The notes under the pieces: model-generated | Database searches by the model: none | What the model was told of the DNA's origin: nothing | Seen by the model: only the letters and a program-made list of their open reading frames with translations | Source of the DNA: Scatosoma sp045643825 | Lineage (GTDB): Bacteria; Bacillota; Clostridia; Christensenellales; Borkfalkiaceae | Direction: 5' to 3' | NCBI GenBank assembly: GCA_045643825.1 | Contig: JAZRFV010000050.1 | Location: 1 to 41,162, forward strand | DNA length: 41,162 nucleotides | Shown here: positions 23,693 to 32,065 of the stretch, piece by piece | Layout of the letters: each line of letters starts with the position of its first letter | Numbering within the stretch: position 1 is the stretch's first letter | Position numbers and translations under genes: made by a program

Positions 23693-24848
23693 ACAATTTT
23701 TCTACCGTGATACCATCCTCAATCGAGGTTTCATAGAAGCTCGCTTTGTAGCCGATGGCGTCTTGGTACGCCTTACTCACTCTACGGATAAAGCCTTCCA
23801 CCGCCGTCTTTTTCACAATGGAGATGGTGCATCCACCAAACCCTGCCCCGATCATACGAGAACCAAGGCAATCCGTTTCGTTACGCGCAAATGCCGACAA
23901 GGTATCCAGCTCTTTCCCCGTTACCTCGTACAAATCACGGAGACTGTAATGGCTTTCGTTGAGCAATTGACCAAGCTCCACGATATCCCCACTCTTCAAC
24001 GCCTTTACAGCTTGGCGTACGCGGTCGCATTCCATCACGACGTGTTCCGCACGCTTTGCCACAACACCCGACAACAGGTATTTTACCTCGTTGAATTGAT
24101 TAGGAGTAACCTCCGCAAGGCATTTTACGTCCAACACCGTTTGGATGGTTTTCAATGCCGTTTCCACCTCTTGACGGCGTACGTTGTACTTGCTTTCCAC
24201 AAGGTTGTGGGGCTTGTTGCAGTTTGCTACCACAAGGCAGTAATCCCCAAGCTGCAAGGGTACGTATTCGTATTCTAACGTAGAACAATCCAACAACACC
24301 GCGTGATCTTTTTTACCCATCGCTGAAGCGAACTGATCCATAATACCGCAATTTACCCCTGCGTACTTGTTTTCCGCCTTTTGCGAAAGCAATGCAAGTT
24401 TTACCTTGTCGTAGGGAACGCCTGCATATTCGCACAAGGTAACCGCCGTTGCTACCTCAATCGCAGCCGACGAGGAAAGCCCACTGCCAAAAGGTACGGT
24501 GCAGTCGTAGTACAAATCGCACCCAACGATTTCCACCCCTTCTTCTTGTAAGAAATACGCAACCCCTGCCTGGTAGTTACCGATTTTTAAATTTCTGTAC
24601 GAATCCAACTTATCCGTTTCAATCTCGACGATACCGTCAATACCACGGAAGGCCATACGGATAACCTTACCGCCGCGTTTCTTCCCATACACGTTGCAAC
24701 GCAAATTCAACGCCGCAGGGAAAACCTTACCGCCGCAGTAATCAACGTGTTCGCCGATAACGTTGATACGCCCTGCCGCCGTGAACAAATCCTCAGGCTT
24801 TTCGCCAAAAATGCTCTCAAATTGAGCCATTGCATCCATTCTTTCCAT
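23691..24848 (-). CDS. galK: galactokinase
   Basis: Phosphorylates galactose at C1 with ATP, the first Leloir step. It is 385 residues, the usual length. GHMP-kinase motifs are all visible: GRINVIGEHVDYCGG (sugar signature), VPFGSGLSSSAAIEVA (ATP loop), GVNCGIMDQFAS (catalytic Asp) and GAGFGGCTISIV. The ATG at 24848 follows AAGGAG. No galT or galE is adjacent; the partner is an lgt-like gene 3 nt upstream. Confidence 0.94.
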   Translation of the reverse strand: MERMDAMAQFESIFGEKPEDLFTAAGRINVIGEHVDYCGGKVFPAALNLRCNVYGKKRGGKVIRMAFRGIDGIVEIETDKLDSYRNLKIGNYQAGVAYFLQEEGVEIVGCDLYYDCTVPFGSGLSSSAAIEVATAVTLCEYAGVPYDKVKLALLSQKAENKYAGVNCGIMDQFASAMGKKDHAVLLDCSTLEYEYVPLQLGDYCLVVANCNKPHNLVESKYNVRRQEVETALKTIQTVLDVKCLAEVTPNQFNEVKYLLSGVVAKRAEHVVMECDRVRQAVKALKSGDIVELGQLLNESHYSLRDLYEVTGKELDTLSAFARNETDCLGSRMIGAGFGGCTISIVKKTAVEGFIRRVSKAYQDAIGYKASFYETSIEDGITVEKL

Positions 24849-24851
24849 CGT

Positions 24852-25685
24852 TTACTCCTTATTTTCTTCTATTTTCGTCGTTTTTTTCTTGTTAAAATAC
24901 CAAATGCACAGATAACCAACAGCCGCCACCACCATAACGATTGCGATAAGCTGTGAAGGACTTAATGCCGAAATAATCGTCTCGCCACGCTCATCCGCGC
25001 GCGCAAATTCAATACAAAATCTCCATACCCCATACACTATGGCATAGATGGGCAATAAGGGGAAGCGCCCTTTATTTTCCCTGCCGAATTTCACAAAGAA
25101 CAAATAACACAACGCAAAGGACAACGCAAAGAGGAACAACGCCTCAAACAGCTGTACGGGAACCATTTTGCCTATGGGGACAAGCTCCCCACCCGTGGTC
25201 AAGCCATAATGCATAATGCCGTACCATTTGTCCGTCAAACCACCGTGACAGCAACCTGCCGTCAAACAACCGATACGCCCCAAACCGTGTGCGAAGGGAA
25301 TCAAGCAAGCCGCCATATCCGCAATGGTGCCGAATTGTTTTTTCGGCTCCCCATCTTTACACCACAGCTTGCCCAGGCCAAACCAAACCACCAAGAAAAA
25401 GCCGACACCGAAGATAAAACCGCCATAAAAGGTCATACCCGTGTCCTTATCGATGATAAATCCGCCACGTTCTGGTATATTGTAAAGGGCCTGGAAAAAT
25501 ACCGTACCGAATAAGCCCATAATGATTGCCACCATAAAGGCAATAATGAGCACCTTTTGCAATTTCACCGAAAATCCACGCAAAATGCCCATACGGTCAG
25601 CGGAGATTAAGCAGGTCAAAATCGCCACGACAAGCAGGATATCGTACAGTCCCATTGTGCCGAATAAAATAGGCGCAGGATACAT
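24852..25685 (-). CDS. prolipoprotein diacylglyceryl transferase family protein (diverged Lgt)
   Basis: An integral membrane protein of 277 residues with about seven hydrophobic helices. The Lgt family moves diacylglyceryl from phosphatidylglycerol onto the lipobox cysteine. The segments HGLGRIGCLTAGCCHG and RFCIEFARADERGE match Lgt signature positions, but the usual RxGNF asparagine is replaced by cysteine, and the HGxL/GCCHG cysteines belong to a diverged branch. It could be the housekeeping Lgt or a paralogue with another acceptor. The window encodes two clear lipoproteins that would need Lgt activity. The ATG follows GGAGG. galK is co-transcribed downstream. Confidence 0.75.
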   Translation of the reverse strand: MYPAPILFGTMGLYDILLVVAILTCLISADRMGILRGFSVKLQKVLIIAFMVAIIMGLFGTVFFQALYNIPERGGFIIDKDTGMTFYGGFIFGVGFFLVVWFGLGKLWCKDGEPKKQFGTIADMAACLIPFAHGLGRIGCLTAGCCHGGLTDKWYGIMHYGLTTGGELVPIGKMVPVQLFEALFLFALSFALCYLFFVKFGRENKGRFPLLPIYAIVYGVWRFCIEFARADERGETIISALSPSQLIAIVMVVAAVGYLCIWYFNKKKTTKIEENKE

Positions 25686-25716
25686 AACCGCCCTCCTTTT
25701 TATCTCTGTGAGATAA

Positions 25717-25745
25717 ATTATACCTCATCTTCCCCCATTTGTCAA
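25717..25745 (-). promoter_or_regulatory. consensus sigmaA promoter for the lgt-like/galK operon
   Basis: Minus strand TTGACA (25740-25745), a 17-bp spacer and TATAAT (25717-25722). Confidence 0.87.
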
Positions 25746-25777
25746 CCGTGTAAAGGAAAATGCGGCAAACTTTCACA

Positions 25778-25811
25778 AAAAAAGAAAACCGTACTTTCAC
25801 GAAGTACGGTT
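25778..25811 (-). terminator. terminator of the cold shock gene
   Basis: AACCGTACTT pairs with AAGTACGGTT around a 5-nt loop; on the minus strand TTTCTTTTTTT follows. Confidence 0.9.
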
Positions 25812-25820
25812 ATTTCTATC

Positions 25821-26033
25821 TTATATCGTTTGTACGTTGATTGCACGCAGTTTTTCGGGATTTTTGGGATCTGCTTCCGTTTCATAGGAAACCTTTTGCC
25901 CTTCCTTCAAACGTCTATACCCCTCCATCACGATGGCGGAGAAGTGTACGAACACGTCGTCGCCACCCTCGTCACCGGCAATGAAGCCGTACCCCTTTTC
26001 TGCGTTGAACCATTTAACTGTACCTTGTGCCAT
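25821..26033 (-). CDS. cold shock domain protein
   Basis: A 70-residue RNA/DNA chaperone of the CspA/CspB type, a single five-strand OB fold. RNP1 is KGYGFIAG and RNP2 is DVFVHFSAI. The start MAQGTVKWFNAEKGYGF is typical. An AAGGAGGTACCTAA-type ribosome site lies before the ATG. The gene is monocistronic, with its own promoter about 75 nt upstream and a terminator just after the stop. Confidence 0.96.
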   Translation of the reverse strand: MAQGTVKWFNAEKGYGFIAGDEGGDDVFVHFSAIVMEGYRRLKEGQKVSYETEADPKNPEKLRAINVQTI

Positions 26034-26107
26034 TTAGGTACCTCCTTCATAAGAATTTGATAAATTTGGCGCAAAGTACCCCCGTCATTTTTATCGATTG
26101 TAAAGCA

Positions 26108-26136
26108 ATTATACCATATCTTTTGAGACTTTGCAA
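26108..26136 (-). promoter_or_regulatory. sigmaA-type promoter of the cold shock gene
   Basis: Minus strand TTGCAA (26131-26136), a 17-bp spacer and TATAAT (26108-26113); the leader is about 70 nt. Confidence 0.8.
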
Positions 26137-26197
26137 TAGCAATTTGAAAAATTTTTACGCATTTTGTTGCCTTTTTTCGTTTTTTTAATAAAAACAA

Positions 26198-26227
26198 TAG
26201 ACTTTTTCGATGGATAGGTGGTATAAT
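26198..26227 (+). promoter_or_regulatory. promoter for uppP
   Basis: TATAAT (26222-26227) with a weak -35 TAGACT (26198-26203) at 18 bp. The nominal upstream end of the uppP open frame falls on the -10 box, which supports the later start at 26260. Confidence 0.65.
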
Positions 26228-26259
26228 TGTTGCATACAATAATTTATCGGTGGAAAAAC

Positions 26260-27120
26260 ATGGAATTTATTGAAATTTTAAAGGTTATTTTGCTCGGGAT
26301 TGTGGAAGGGATTACCGAATGGTTGCCCATCTCCAGTACGGGCCACATGTTACTTCTTGACGAGGTCTTCACCCTACAATTAAGCGAAGCCTTCAAAGAG
26401 ATGTTCTTCGTGGTAATTCAGCTGGGCGCAATCCTTGCCGTGGTCGTACTATTTTGGCGAAAGCTTTTCCCCTTCGCTTTTGAAAAGCAGGAAGGAAAAA
26501 TGAAACTCAACACGGACATGGGTATCTTAAACCTGTGGGGCAAGGTGTTGGTAGCGTGTTTGCCTGCGGCGATTTTGGGTATTCTTTTTGATGATATTTT
26601 GGAAGAATATTTACATACGCCGTTGATTATCGCATTGATGCTTATCCTCTATGGCGTGGCCTTTATTTTGGTGGAAAACCGCAACAAAAACCGTGAATTG
26701 CCCATCCAATCGACGGACGGCATTTCTTACAAGCAAGCCTTCCTTATCGGTGCTTTTCAGGTGTTGTCATTGATCCCTGGCACCTCCCGTTCGGGTGCGA
26801 CCATTATCGGTGCATTGCTTATCGGTGTTTCTCGTCCTGCTGGTGCAGAGTTCACCTTCTACCTTGCCATCCCCGTGATGGTGGGCGCAAGCGGTATCAA
26901 GCTCCTTAAATTTTTCTTGGAATCAGGCGTGATGTCGGGTACGGAAATTGGGTATCTTCTCATCGGCGCAATGGTTGCCTTTGTCGTTTCTCTTGTAGCA
27001 ATCAAGTTCCTAATGAACTTTGTAAAAAAACACGATTTTAAGGTGTTCGGTTGGTACCGAATCGCCCTTGGCGCGTTGGTCATCGCAACCCTGGTTATCC
27101 CTTCTTTGATTATGGCGTAA
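26260..27120 (+). CDS. uppP: undecaprenyl-diphosphatase
   Basis: Removes the terminal phosphate from undecaprenyl diphosphate, recycling the lipid carrier for cell-wall synthesis; it also gives basal bacitracin resistance. The product is about 286 residues with eight hydrophobic helices. Signature segments are GIVEGITEWLPISSTGHMLLLDE near the N-terminus (split here as EGITEWLP and SSTGH) and LSLIPGTSRSGATI near residue 175. The ATG at 26260 follows GGTGG. It is monocistronic. Confidence 0.95.
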   Translation: MEFIEILKVILLGIVEGITEWLPISSTGHMLLLDEVFTLQLSEAFKEMFFVVIQLGAILAVVVLFWRKLFPFAFEKQEGKMKLNTDMGILNLWGKVLVACLPAAILGILFDDILEEYLHTPLIIALMLILYGVAFILVENRNKNRELPIQSTDGISYKQAFLIGAFQVLSLIPGTSRSGATIIGALLIGVSRPAGAEFTFYLAIPVMVGASGIKLLKFFLESGVMSGTEIGYLLIGAMVAFVVSLVAIKFLMNFVKKHDFKVFGWYRIALGALVIATLVIPSLIMA

Positions 27121-27138
27121 AATTTAAGGTATAAATAT

Positions 27139-27173
27139 AGCGGCGGCAATCCTTACGATTGCCGCCGCTTTTT
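27139..27173. terminator. terminator between uppP and the rhamnosidase gene
   Basis: A 13-bp perfect stem AGCGGCGGCAATC/GATTGCCGCCGCT with TTTTTC after it on plus and ATATTTAT on minus. It probably ends uppP and the microcompartment transcript. Confidence 0.88.
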
Positions 27174-27188
27174 CACGCTTTTAAACGC

Positions 27189-29990
27189 TTATACCAACGT
27201 TTTAACGAGTGCGTAGGTATCCTGCACGTATTCGCATTTGCCGTCCTTCCAAAGACCGCTACGTTCCCACGTGAAAGGGCCAACGCTGAAGTTTTCTTGT
27301 TCCATCGTGTGGAAAGGCCCCAAAAGGTTTCTATTGCCCACGGTGAGCACGATTTCAATTTCGTTTTCACCAACCTTCAACGCCTTGGAAATATCCAAAC
27401 GCTTACCAAACATCCACATACCGAAGTCTACGCCGTTCACCTTCACCTCCAACAGCTGGAATCTGTCGTCAATGATAAGCTCGCAATCGGTATCCTCTAC
27501 CGTAATCGTTTGCTTCAAGGTGATATCGCCCGAGAAGAAGGGATAGCCCTGTTCTACAAGGTCGGTTACCGTCGTCGTTTGCTTACCCAAGCGGAAATTC
27601 TTACCCAACACAACGTTTGCCGCTTTACCTTGTTCAAAATCACCGTATACGCCGAAGCTACCCTTAAGCGCAACCGCTTCGATGTCGGAATCGTATGCAA
27701 GACAGTTCTTCAAGCTTTCCGTTACGTTTTCACCGAACAATGCATAGTAAACCTGCTCGCTTTGGAAATATTTCATCATTACGACGATTTCGTTTTTGCC
27801 CTTTTGAAGCTTGCTTGCTACGTCGTACTTGTAAAGAGGGGTTTCTACCTCGGAACGACCGCAGTTTTCAACGCGTTCGCCGTTTACCTCTACCCATACG
27901 GTGTTGGTGTCTTCCGCAAGCAATACGCAGTTTTCGGGGATTTCGTCCACCGTCACTTCGTACTTCAAATACAAATCCCCTGCATATCTTTCTCTCAAAA
28001 GAATGTCAAAGATACCCATGTGGTGCAAAGGCTCGCTGTAAGATTTGCCGTCCTTCGAGTAACGGATATAGTCAAGGAAAATGTAGTTTTGAGGGGTGCC
28101 CACAACGGTAAATTCTTTACCGAGGGTAACGGGCTTCAACGCCTTCTTTCCTACAGGCTTTTCATCGCTGATATAAAGGATATACGATTGGCCCTTGTCG
28201 AAATGCACCTTCGTGCTGATTGCCGTATATTCGTCCTTGATAAGATCGTAGGAAAGGAAGGAGCTACCGCCCTTGATGGAGTATTCCACGTCCGTATCCT
28301 CGCCCAAGTTAAGGGCATAGATGAAGGTTTTGCCTTCCGCATCCTTGCGGATACAGGAATAAAGGTTTTCTTTTCTTTCCGCCGTATAGGGTTGCGATGC
28401 GATGATTTCTTCCCAGGTTACGTTGCTTTCAAGATAGTCGTAGTCGAATTCTTCACCCTCAACGTAGGTAGGCTTTTCGTCCGTCATCAAAACCCTGCCC
28501 CCTGCATTTACAAATTCACGGAGCAATTTTTCGGTGGTTTTGTCCATCGTGTAGATCTTGGGGATAACCACAAAATCATACGCACACTTGCCCATTACAA
28601 GTTGCTTACCTTCTACCTTACCGTATTTGGCAAGCAAGGTTTCATCCAAGTAGTGGTGAGGGATTTGCTTCCAGCTGATATCTCTTTCAAGTGCATAGAA
28701 TGCTTCGTTCAGCTCGTCAATGCAGTGTCCGTTTACTTCACGCTTGTAGTTGAAATAGGTACTGCGGATGGGGTGCAAAATCGCCGTATTCACGATTGCA
28801 TCGCTTTCCGCAAGCATTTTACCGAGCAACGAGAAGTAATCGTTGAACTCCTTAAAATTCTTTCTAACCCAAGGATTTACCTTGGAATAATGCGCGGGAT
28901 AGTCACGCTTTCTTTGGCCGTGTTCGGTGTAAGGCAACAAGTGTTGACACATAAGGTTGATACCGTCCACGTATTGCACCTCTGCGATTTCCTTCAATTC
29001 CTGCGGGGTAACGTCCCAACCACAGCAACCGTAGGTCTCGGTGATGATTTGCTTTTTGCCAAGCTGCGCCGCAACGCTGGCTACCTGGATACCTGCAATC
29101 GATTTCCAAGCACCTCTACCGAGCCAGTCAATTCCGGGGATATGTTCATATTCATAGAAAGGCATACAGCCTGCGCAGCACCACATTTGAGGGCCAAGGC
29201 TGCTTTCTTCTACGTAGTGCCCCGTGAGCTTATACCCTCTTTCGTCGCACCAATCGTAGATTTTCTTTGCGAAGTTTTCAAGCATCAACGCCTGCATAGC
29301 CTTCCAATATTTGTAACGGAACGCACGGTAGCCTTCCTTTTCTACAAATAACAAGCCCAAATTATCCAAGATATCTTCGCCGTATTCCTTTTCGAAATAG
29401 GGTGCAAGCACCTTGGTGTAAGGGGTACCCCAACGATAGTATTGAGGCTCGTCCGTGAAGAAACCCTTCAAGCTGTATGTGTCACGCTTTTTGTATTCTT
29501 CGTGCGTCATTGCGATGAACTTATCCACCACTTCGCCATTCAAAATATCCGCCGTGGATGCCGCATAATGAATGTATACGTTGAGGCAGTTTTCACAAGG
29601 TTCGCTTACTCGACGCAACCCTGCCCCCGACATATCGTAAGAAACGTCTGCCTTTTCATCGTACGCACCGATATTGTAGGTGAGGTATTTGTCGTGGTTT
29701 TCAATATCGTCCAACAGCTTACCGCCAACGAAACCGCTGGGCCAACCGTTTTCATCGTAAGCGTACGCTTCCATACCAAGCTCTTCCGCTTTTTCCGAGC
29801 AAGCCTTGATACAGCTAAACCACTTTTCCCCTAAATATTCCGTTTTTAACCCGCCGCGCGCGTGCATAAAGAACCCGCCCACGCCGTTTTCATTCATCCA
29901 TTCTACTTGGTCTACCAAACCCTGTTCGTCTAATTCGTCATTCCAAGACCAAAAGGGTATACAACGATAGATTTTTTCAACTTCTTTCAT
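27189..29990 (-). CDS. GH106-like alpha-L-rhamnosidase, cytoplasmic
   Basis: A 933-residue protein that begins IPFWSWNDELDEQGLVDQV and continues MNENGVGGFFMHARGG, the N-terminal barrel signature of GH106-type rhamnosidases. Other family-like segments are AYDENGWPSG, FTDEPQYY, TGHYVEES, ITETYGCCGWD and, near the end, NRNLLGPFH. The C-terminal 300 residues look like beta-sandwich carbohydrate-binding domains (WVEVNGERV, LEVKVNGVDFG). It would release L-rhamnose from glycosides. No signal peptide is present, so the substrate must be imported. The exact catalytic glutamates cannot be assigned here. AAGGAG precedes the ATG. It is the last gene of the minus-strand microcompartment run, 110 nt after the small basic protein, which fits rhamnose as the source of 1,2-propanediol. 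Confidence 0.75.
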   Translation of the reverse strand: MKEVEKIYRCIPFWSWNDELDEQGLVDQVEWMNENGVGGFFMHARGGLKTEYLGEKWFSCIKACSEKAEELGMEAYAYDENGWPSGFVGGKLLDDIENHDKYLTYNIGAYDEKADVSYDMSGAGLRRVSEPCENCLNVYIHYAASTADILNGEVVDKFIAMTHEEYKKRDTYSLKGFFTDEPQYYRWGTPYTKVLAPYFEKEYGEDILDNLGLLFVEKEGYRAFRYKYWKAMQALMLENFAKKIYDWCDERGYKLTGHYVEESSLGPQMWCCAGCMPFYEYEHIPGIDWLGRGAWKSIAGIQVASVAAQLGKKQIITETYGCCGWDVTPQELKEIAEVQYVDGINLMCQHLLPYTEHGQRKRDYPAHYSKVNPWVRKNFKEFNDYFSLLGKMLAESDAIVNTAILHPIRSTYFNYKREVNGHCIDELNEAFYALERDISWKQIPHHYLDETLLAKYGKVEGKQLVMGKCAYDFVVIPKIYTMDKTTEKLLREFVNAGGRVLMTDEKPTYVEGEEFDYDYLESNVTWEEIIASQPYTAERKENLYSCIRKDAEGKTFIYALNLGEDTDVEYSIKGGSSFLSYDLIKDEYTAISTKVHFDKGQSYILYISDEKPVGKKALKPVTLGKEFTVVGTPQNYIFLDYIRYSKDGKSYSEPLHHMGIFDILLRERYAGDLYLKYEVTVDEIPENCVLLAEDTNTVWVEVNGERVENCGRSEVETPLYKYDVASKLQKGKNEIVVMMKYFQSEQVYYALFGENVTESLKNCLAYDSDIEAVALKGSFGVYGDFEQGKAANVVLGKNFRLGKQTTTVTDLVEQGYPFFSGDITLKQTITVEDTDCELIIDDRFQLLEVKVNGVDFGMWMFGKRLDISKALKVGENEIEIVLTVGNRNLLGPFHTMEQENFSVGPFTWERSGLWKDGKCEYVQDTYALVKTLV

Positions 29991-30100
29991 CTTTTTACTC
30001 CTTCTTTTTTATAAAAAACACGAAAAAACCTTGCCACGCCTTACGCCTGACCTGTTTTCCCGTATTTATTATCCATTCCGATCCCATTCATCCTTTTTCA

Positions 30101-30394
30101 TTAAAGGAGGTAATAGGGCATATCTTCGCCAAATTCAACGCGTTCAAAGCCGTTTTTGGCAGGTGCAACCACTTTCTTTGCCGCAGGCTTCTTTGCGGGC
30201 GCTTTCTTTGCCGCAGGATTTTTCGCCGCAGTCTTTGCCGCCGTCGCTTTTTCTACGGGGGCGATCATTTTTTCTACTACTTGTTCGTCAGGCTTTGCAA
30301 TCACGCTGCTGTTCTCCATGTCAGGGGCGGACGTTTTCACGTTCGAATAACCGTTGTTTTCCACTCTTTTAATTGCATTTTTACCGATCGGCAT
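30101..30394 (-). CDS. small Lys/Ala/Pro-rich protein, candidate ParA partner (McdB-like by position)
   Basis: I do not recognise a named family. The product has 97 residues. A conserved-looking basic N-terminus (MPIGKNAIKRVENNGYSNV) and an acidic patch (SAPDMEN) are followed by a low-complexity core of KTAAKNPAAKK and APAKKPAAKK repeats (about 50-80), then a short end, GFERVEFGEDMPYYLL. It looks mostly disordered and strongly basic. Its ATG lies 14 nt inside the 3' end of the ParA-like gene, with AAGGAG placed within that gene, so the two are translationally coupled. ParA-family ATPases usually need a small partner with a basic N-terminus that stimulates ATP hydrolysis and links to cargo. 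By position and composition this protein is the candidate; sequence homology to McdB is not claimed. Confidence 0.7.
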   Translation of the reverse strand: MPIGKNAIKRVENNGYSNVKTSAPDMENSSVIAKPDEQVVEKMIAPVEKATAAKTAAKNPAAKKAPAKKPAAKKVVAPAKNGFERVEFGEDMPYYLL

Positions 30395-31172
30395 ACTTCA
30401 TAATCTCCTTTGTCAATTCGATATATTCCTTCGCGCTACGGCTGGTTTTCTTGAAGGTTACCACAGGCTCGCTGTTGTCCTGCGCCCACTCTACCGCGCT
30501 GTCTACGCGAATATAATTTTCAAACAAACGTACCCCTTCCATTTCGTTTAAGGTTTCCATCGTTTGCTTGAAATATTTCTTTCTTTCGTCCGCCTTCGTT
30601 ACGGCAATACCAAGCACCTCTAATTTTGGCGCAATCGTTTTTGCCTGATTGCAGAATTCGAACATATTTGCCAAACCGAACAAACCCCAAGGGCTTGCTT
30701 CTACGGGGATCACCACGTAGTCGGAGGCACACATTACGTTCATCACCCAACCGCCCAAGGTGGGAGGCGAGTCAATAAGGATATAATCGTAATACCCTTT
30801 CGCACGCACACGTTCAAGGCATTTTTTCAATACGCTCTCTCTTTGCCATTTTGCGAACAAGTCAAACTCGATCGAGCTCATAAGCGAGGTGGAAGGCACG
30901 ATGTCGAGCCCGTCGATCTTCGTTTCTACGATATAATCGTTGAGGTCACGTTCGTCCTTCACCGCGCGGTAAATATTCTTTTCGCCCTTGGCATAATCGT
31001 ATGCCGTTTCCTCGTCAAAGAAGGAAATGGTGAGGTTGAGCTGCATATCGCCGTCAATCATCAACACCTTTTTCCCCATCTGTGCCATTGCACAGCCCAC
31101 GTTAGAACAGGTGGTCGTTTTACCGCTGCCGCCTTTGTTGTTTGCAAATGCGATTACTTTCGTCTTACTCAT
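30381..31172 (-). CDS. ParA/MinD-family ATPase linked to the microcompartment operon
   Basis: A 263-residue ParA-type ATPase. The deviant Walker A is KGGSGKTTT (13-21), with the signature lysine of the family; MIDGDMQLNLT (39-49) is the switch I/A' region and LIDSPPTLGG the Walker B/switch II. No N-terminal helix-turn-helix domain is present, so it is the small type used for plasmid and organelle positioning. It starts inside the stop of the PduV-like gene (ATGA overlap) and overlaps the small basic protein by 14 nt. Small ParA ATPases of this kind distribute carboxysomes over the nucleoid (McdA). A similar role for this shell is inferred from gene context, not from sequence alone. Confidence 0.88.
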   Translation of the reverse strand: MSKTKVIAFANNKGGSGKTTTCSNVGCAMAQMGKKVLMIDGDMQLNLTISFFDEETAYDYAKGEKNIYRAVKDERDLNDYIVETKIDGLDIVPSTSLMSSIEFDLFAKWQRESVLKKCLERVRAKGYYDYILIDSPPTLGGWVMNVMCASDYVVIPVEASPWGLFGLANMFEFCNQAKTIAPKLEVLGIAVTKADERKKYFKQTMETLNEMEGVRLFENYIRVDSAVEWAQDNSEPVVTFKKTSRSAKEYIELTKEIMKYADR

Positions 31173-31681
31173 ACGTTCGTATCCTTTTTCGTTTTTGCTT
31201 TTGTTGTTTTCTTGGCTTTCGCCTCTTCTTTCGCCAAACGCCGAGCCCTATCCTCGTCGTCCTCTAAATACGCCGCAAGCTCCGCAATCCCTTCGCCTGT
31301 AAAAGCGGATACGGGGAAAATCTTTTTACAGCCTGCAAGCTGTAACCAACGTCTTACTCTTTCCACGTTTGCATCAGGCTTGTCAATGCCCGTAATAATG
31401 CCGATTGCCTCACGATTTACCATACTCGTCAAACAGGGCGAGAAAATCGAATACGGCTCGTTTGCCGACAGCACAAGCCCTACGATATCCGCCTCGTACG
31501 CATAGAGTGCAAGGGCACCGCTCGTTTCACGACGCTCGGTATATTCCCCGGGCGTATCAATTACGGTGTCGAGATAATTGACGTACTGCGTTTTATAATA
31601 TTTGATTTCTTCTCCGCGTAAAGCCTGCGTTAGGGTGGTTTTCCCCGCCGCCACTCTACCGAATAACATAATCTTTTTCAT
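31169..31681 (-). CDS. pduV: PduV/EutP-family GTPase-like protein
   Basis: A 170-residue Ras-like P-loop protein of the EutP/PduV family, found in many microcompartment operons. The P-loop is FGRVAAGKTTLTQAL (G-x4-GKT), and DTPGEY is the G3 motif; GIDKPD stands where NKxD is expected (TGIDK), so nucleotide specificity is uncertain. A Lys-rich tail (AKAKKTTKAKTKKD) follows from about 150 and looks disordered. PduV of Citrobacter is reported to associate with the shell surface and influence its movement. The start overlaps the PduU-like stop as TAATG and the end overlaps the ParA start as ATGA. Confidence 0.88.
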   Translation of the reverse strand: MKKIMLFGRVAAGKTTLTQALRGEEIKYYKTQYVNYLDTVIDTPGEYTERRETSGALALYAYEADIVGLVLSANEPYSIFSPCLTSMVNREAIGIITGIDKPDANVERVRRWLQLAGCKKIFPVSAFTGEGIAELAAYLEDDEDRARRLAKEEAKAKKTTKAKTKKDTNV

Positions 31682-32046
31682 TAGGTCTTCGTCACTTCAC
31701 AGCAGGTGTAATGCAATTTGTTGGTGAAATAGTCACGTACGGAGGTGAAAGCAGATTCCACGGAAGACACGGAGCCCGTGATAATGAGCGTACCCGTGAA
31801 ACGATCCACGAAGCCGATATCCGCGCCCGAAGACTTCATCGAGATATCCGCAGCAATAACCGCACCCTCGTAAGGGATAATGGTCAATACGCCGATTGCG
31901 GATCTGCTGTAATCCACTTGGGGATCCAAACCGAGCTTGGTGTAAAGCACCTCGCCAGGGTTTGCGATGATGTGACAAAGGGTAATTTGTTTCCCGGGTA
32001 CAAATTCTTGTACAATTACGGGTTTATCTTTATTAAAAAGTTCCAT
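31681..32046 (-). CDS. pduU: PduU/EutS-like circularly permuted BMC-H shell protein
   Basis: A 121-residue hexameric shell protein. The N-terminal strand VIVQEFVPGKQITLCHIIANP is the extra beta segment that forms a small barrel on PduU/EutS hexamers. The BMC fold then follows in permuted order (AIGVLTIIPYEGAVIAADI, GTLIITGSVSSVESAF). GAGGAG precedes the ATG. The pair pduU-pduV is in the same order as in pdu operons. A GTGAAGTT/hairpin array lies 20 nt upstream of the start. Confidence 0.9.
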   Translation of the reverse strand: MELFNKDKPVIVQEFVPGKQITLCHIIANPGEVLYTKLGLDPQVDYSRSAIGVLTIIPYEGAVIAADISMKSSGADIGFVDRFTGTLIITGSVSSVESAFTSVRDYFTNKLHYTCCEVTKT

Positions 32047-32065
32047 AAAACTCTCCTCTTATGAA

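Noticed and set aside
27159..29351. A 730-codon plus-strand open frame opposite the rhamnosidase
   Set aside because: It lies antisense to a well-supported gene, has no ribosome site or promoter, and its translation matches no family. It results from the codon bias of the real gene.
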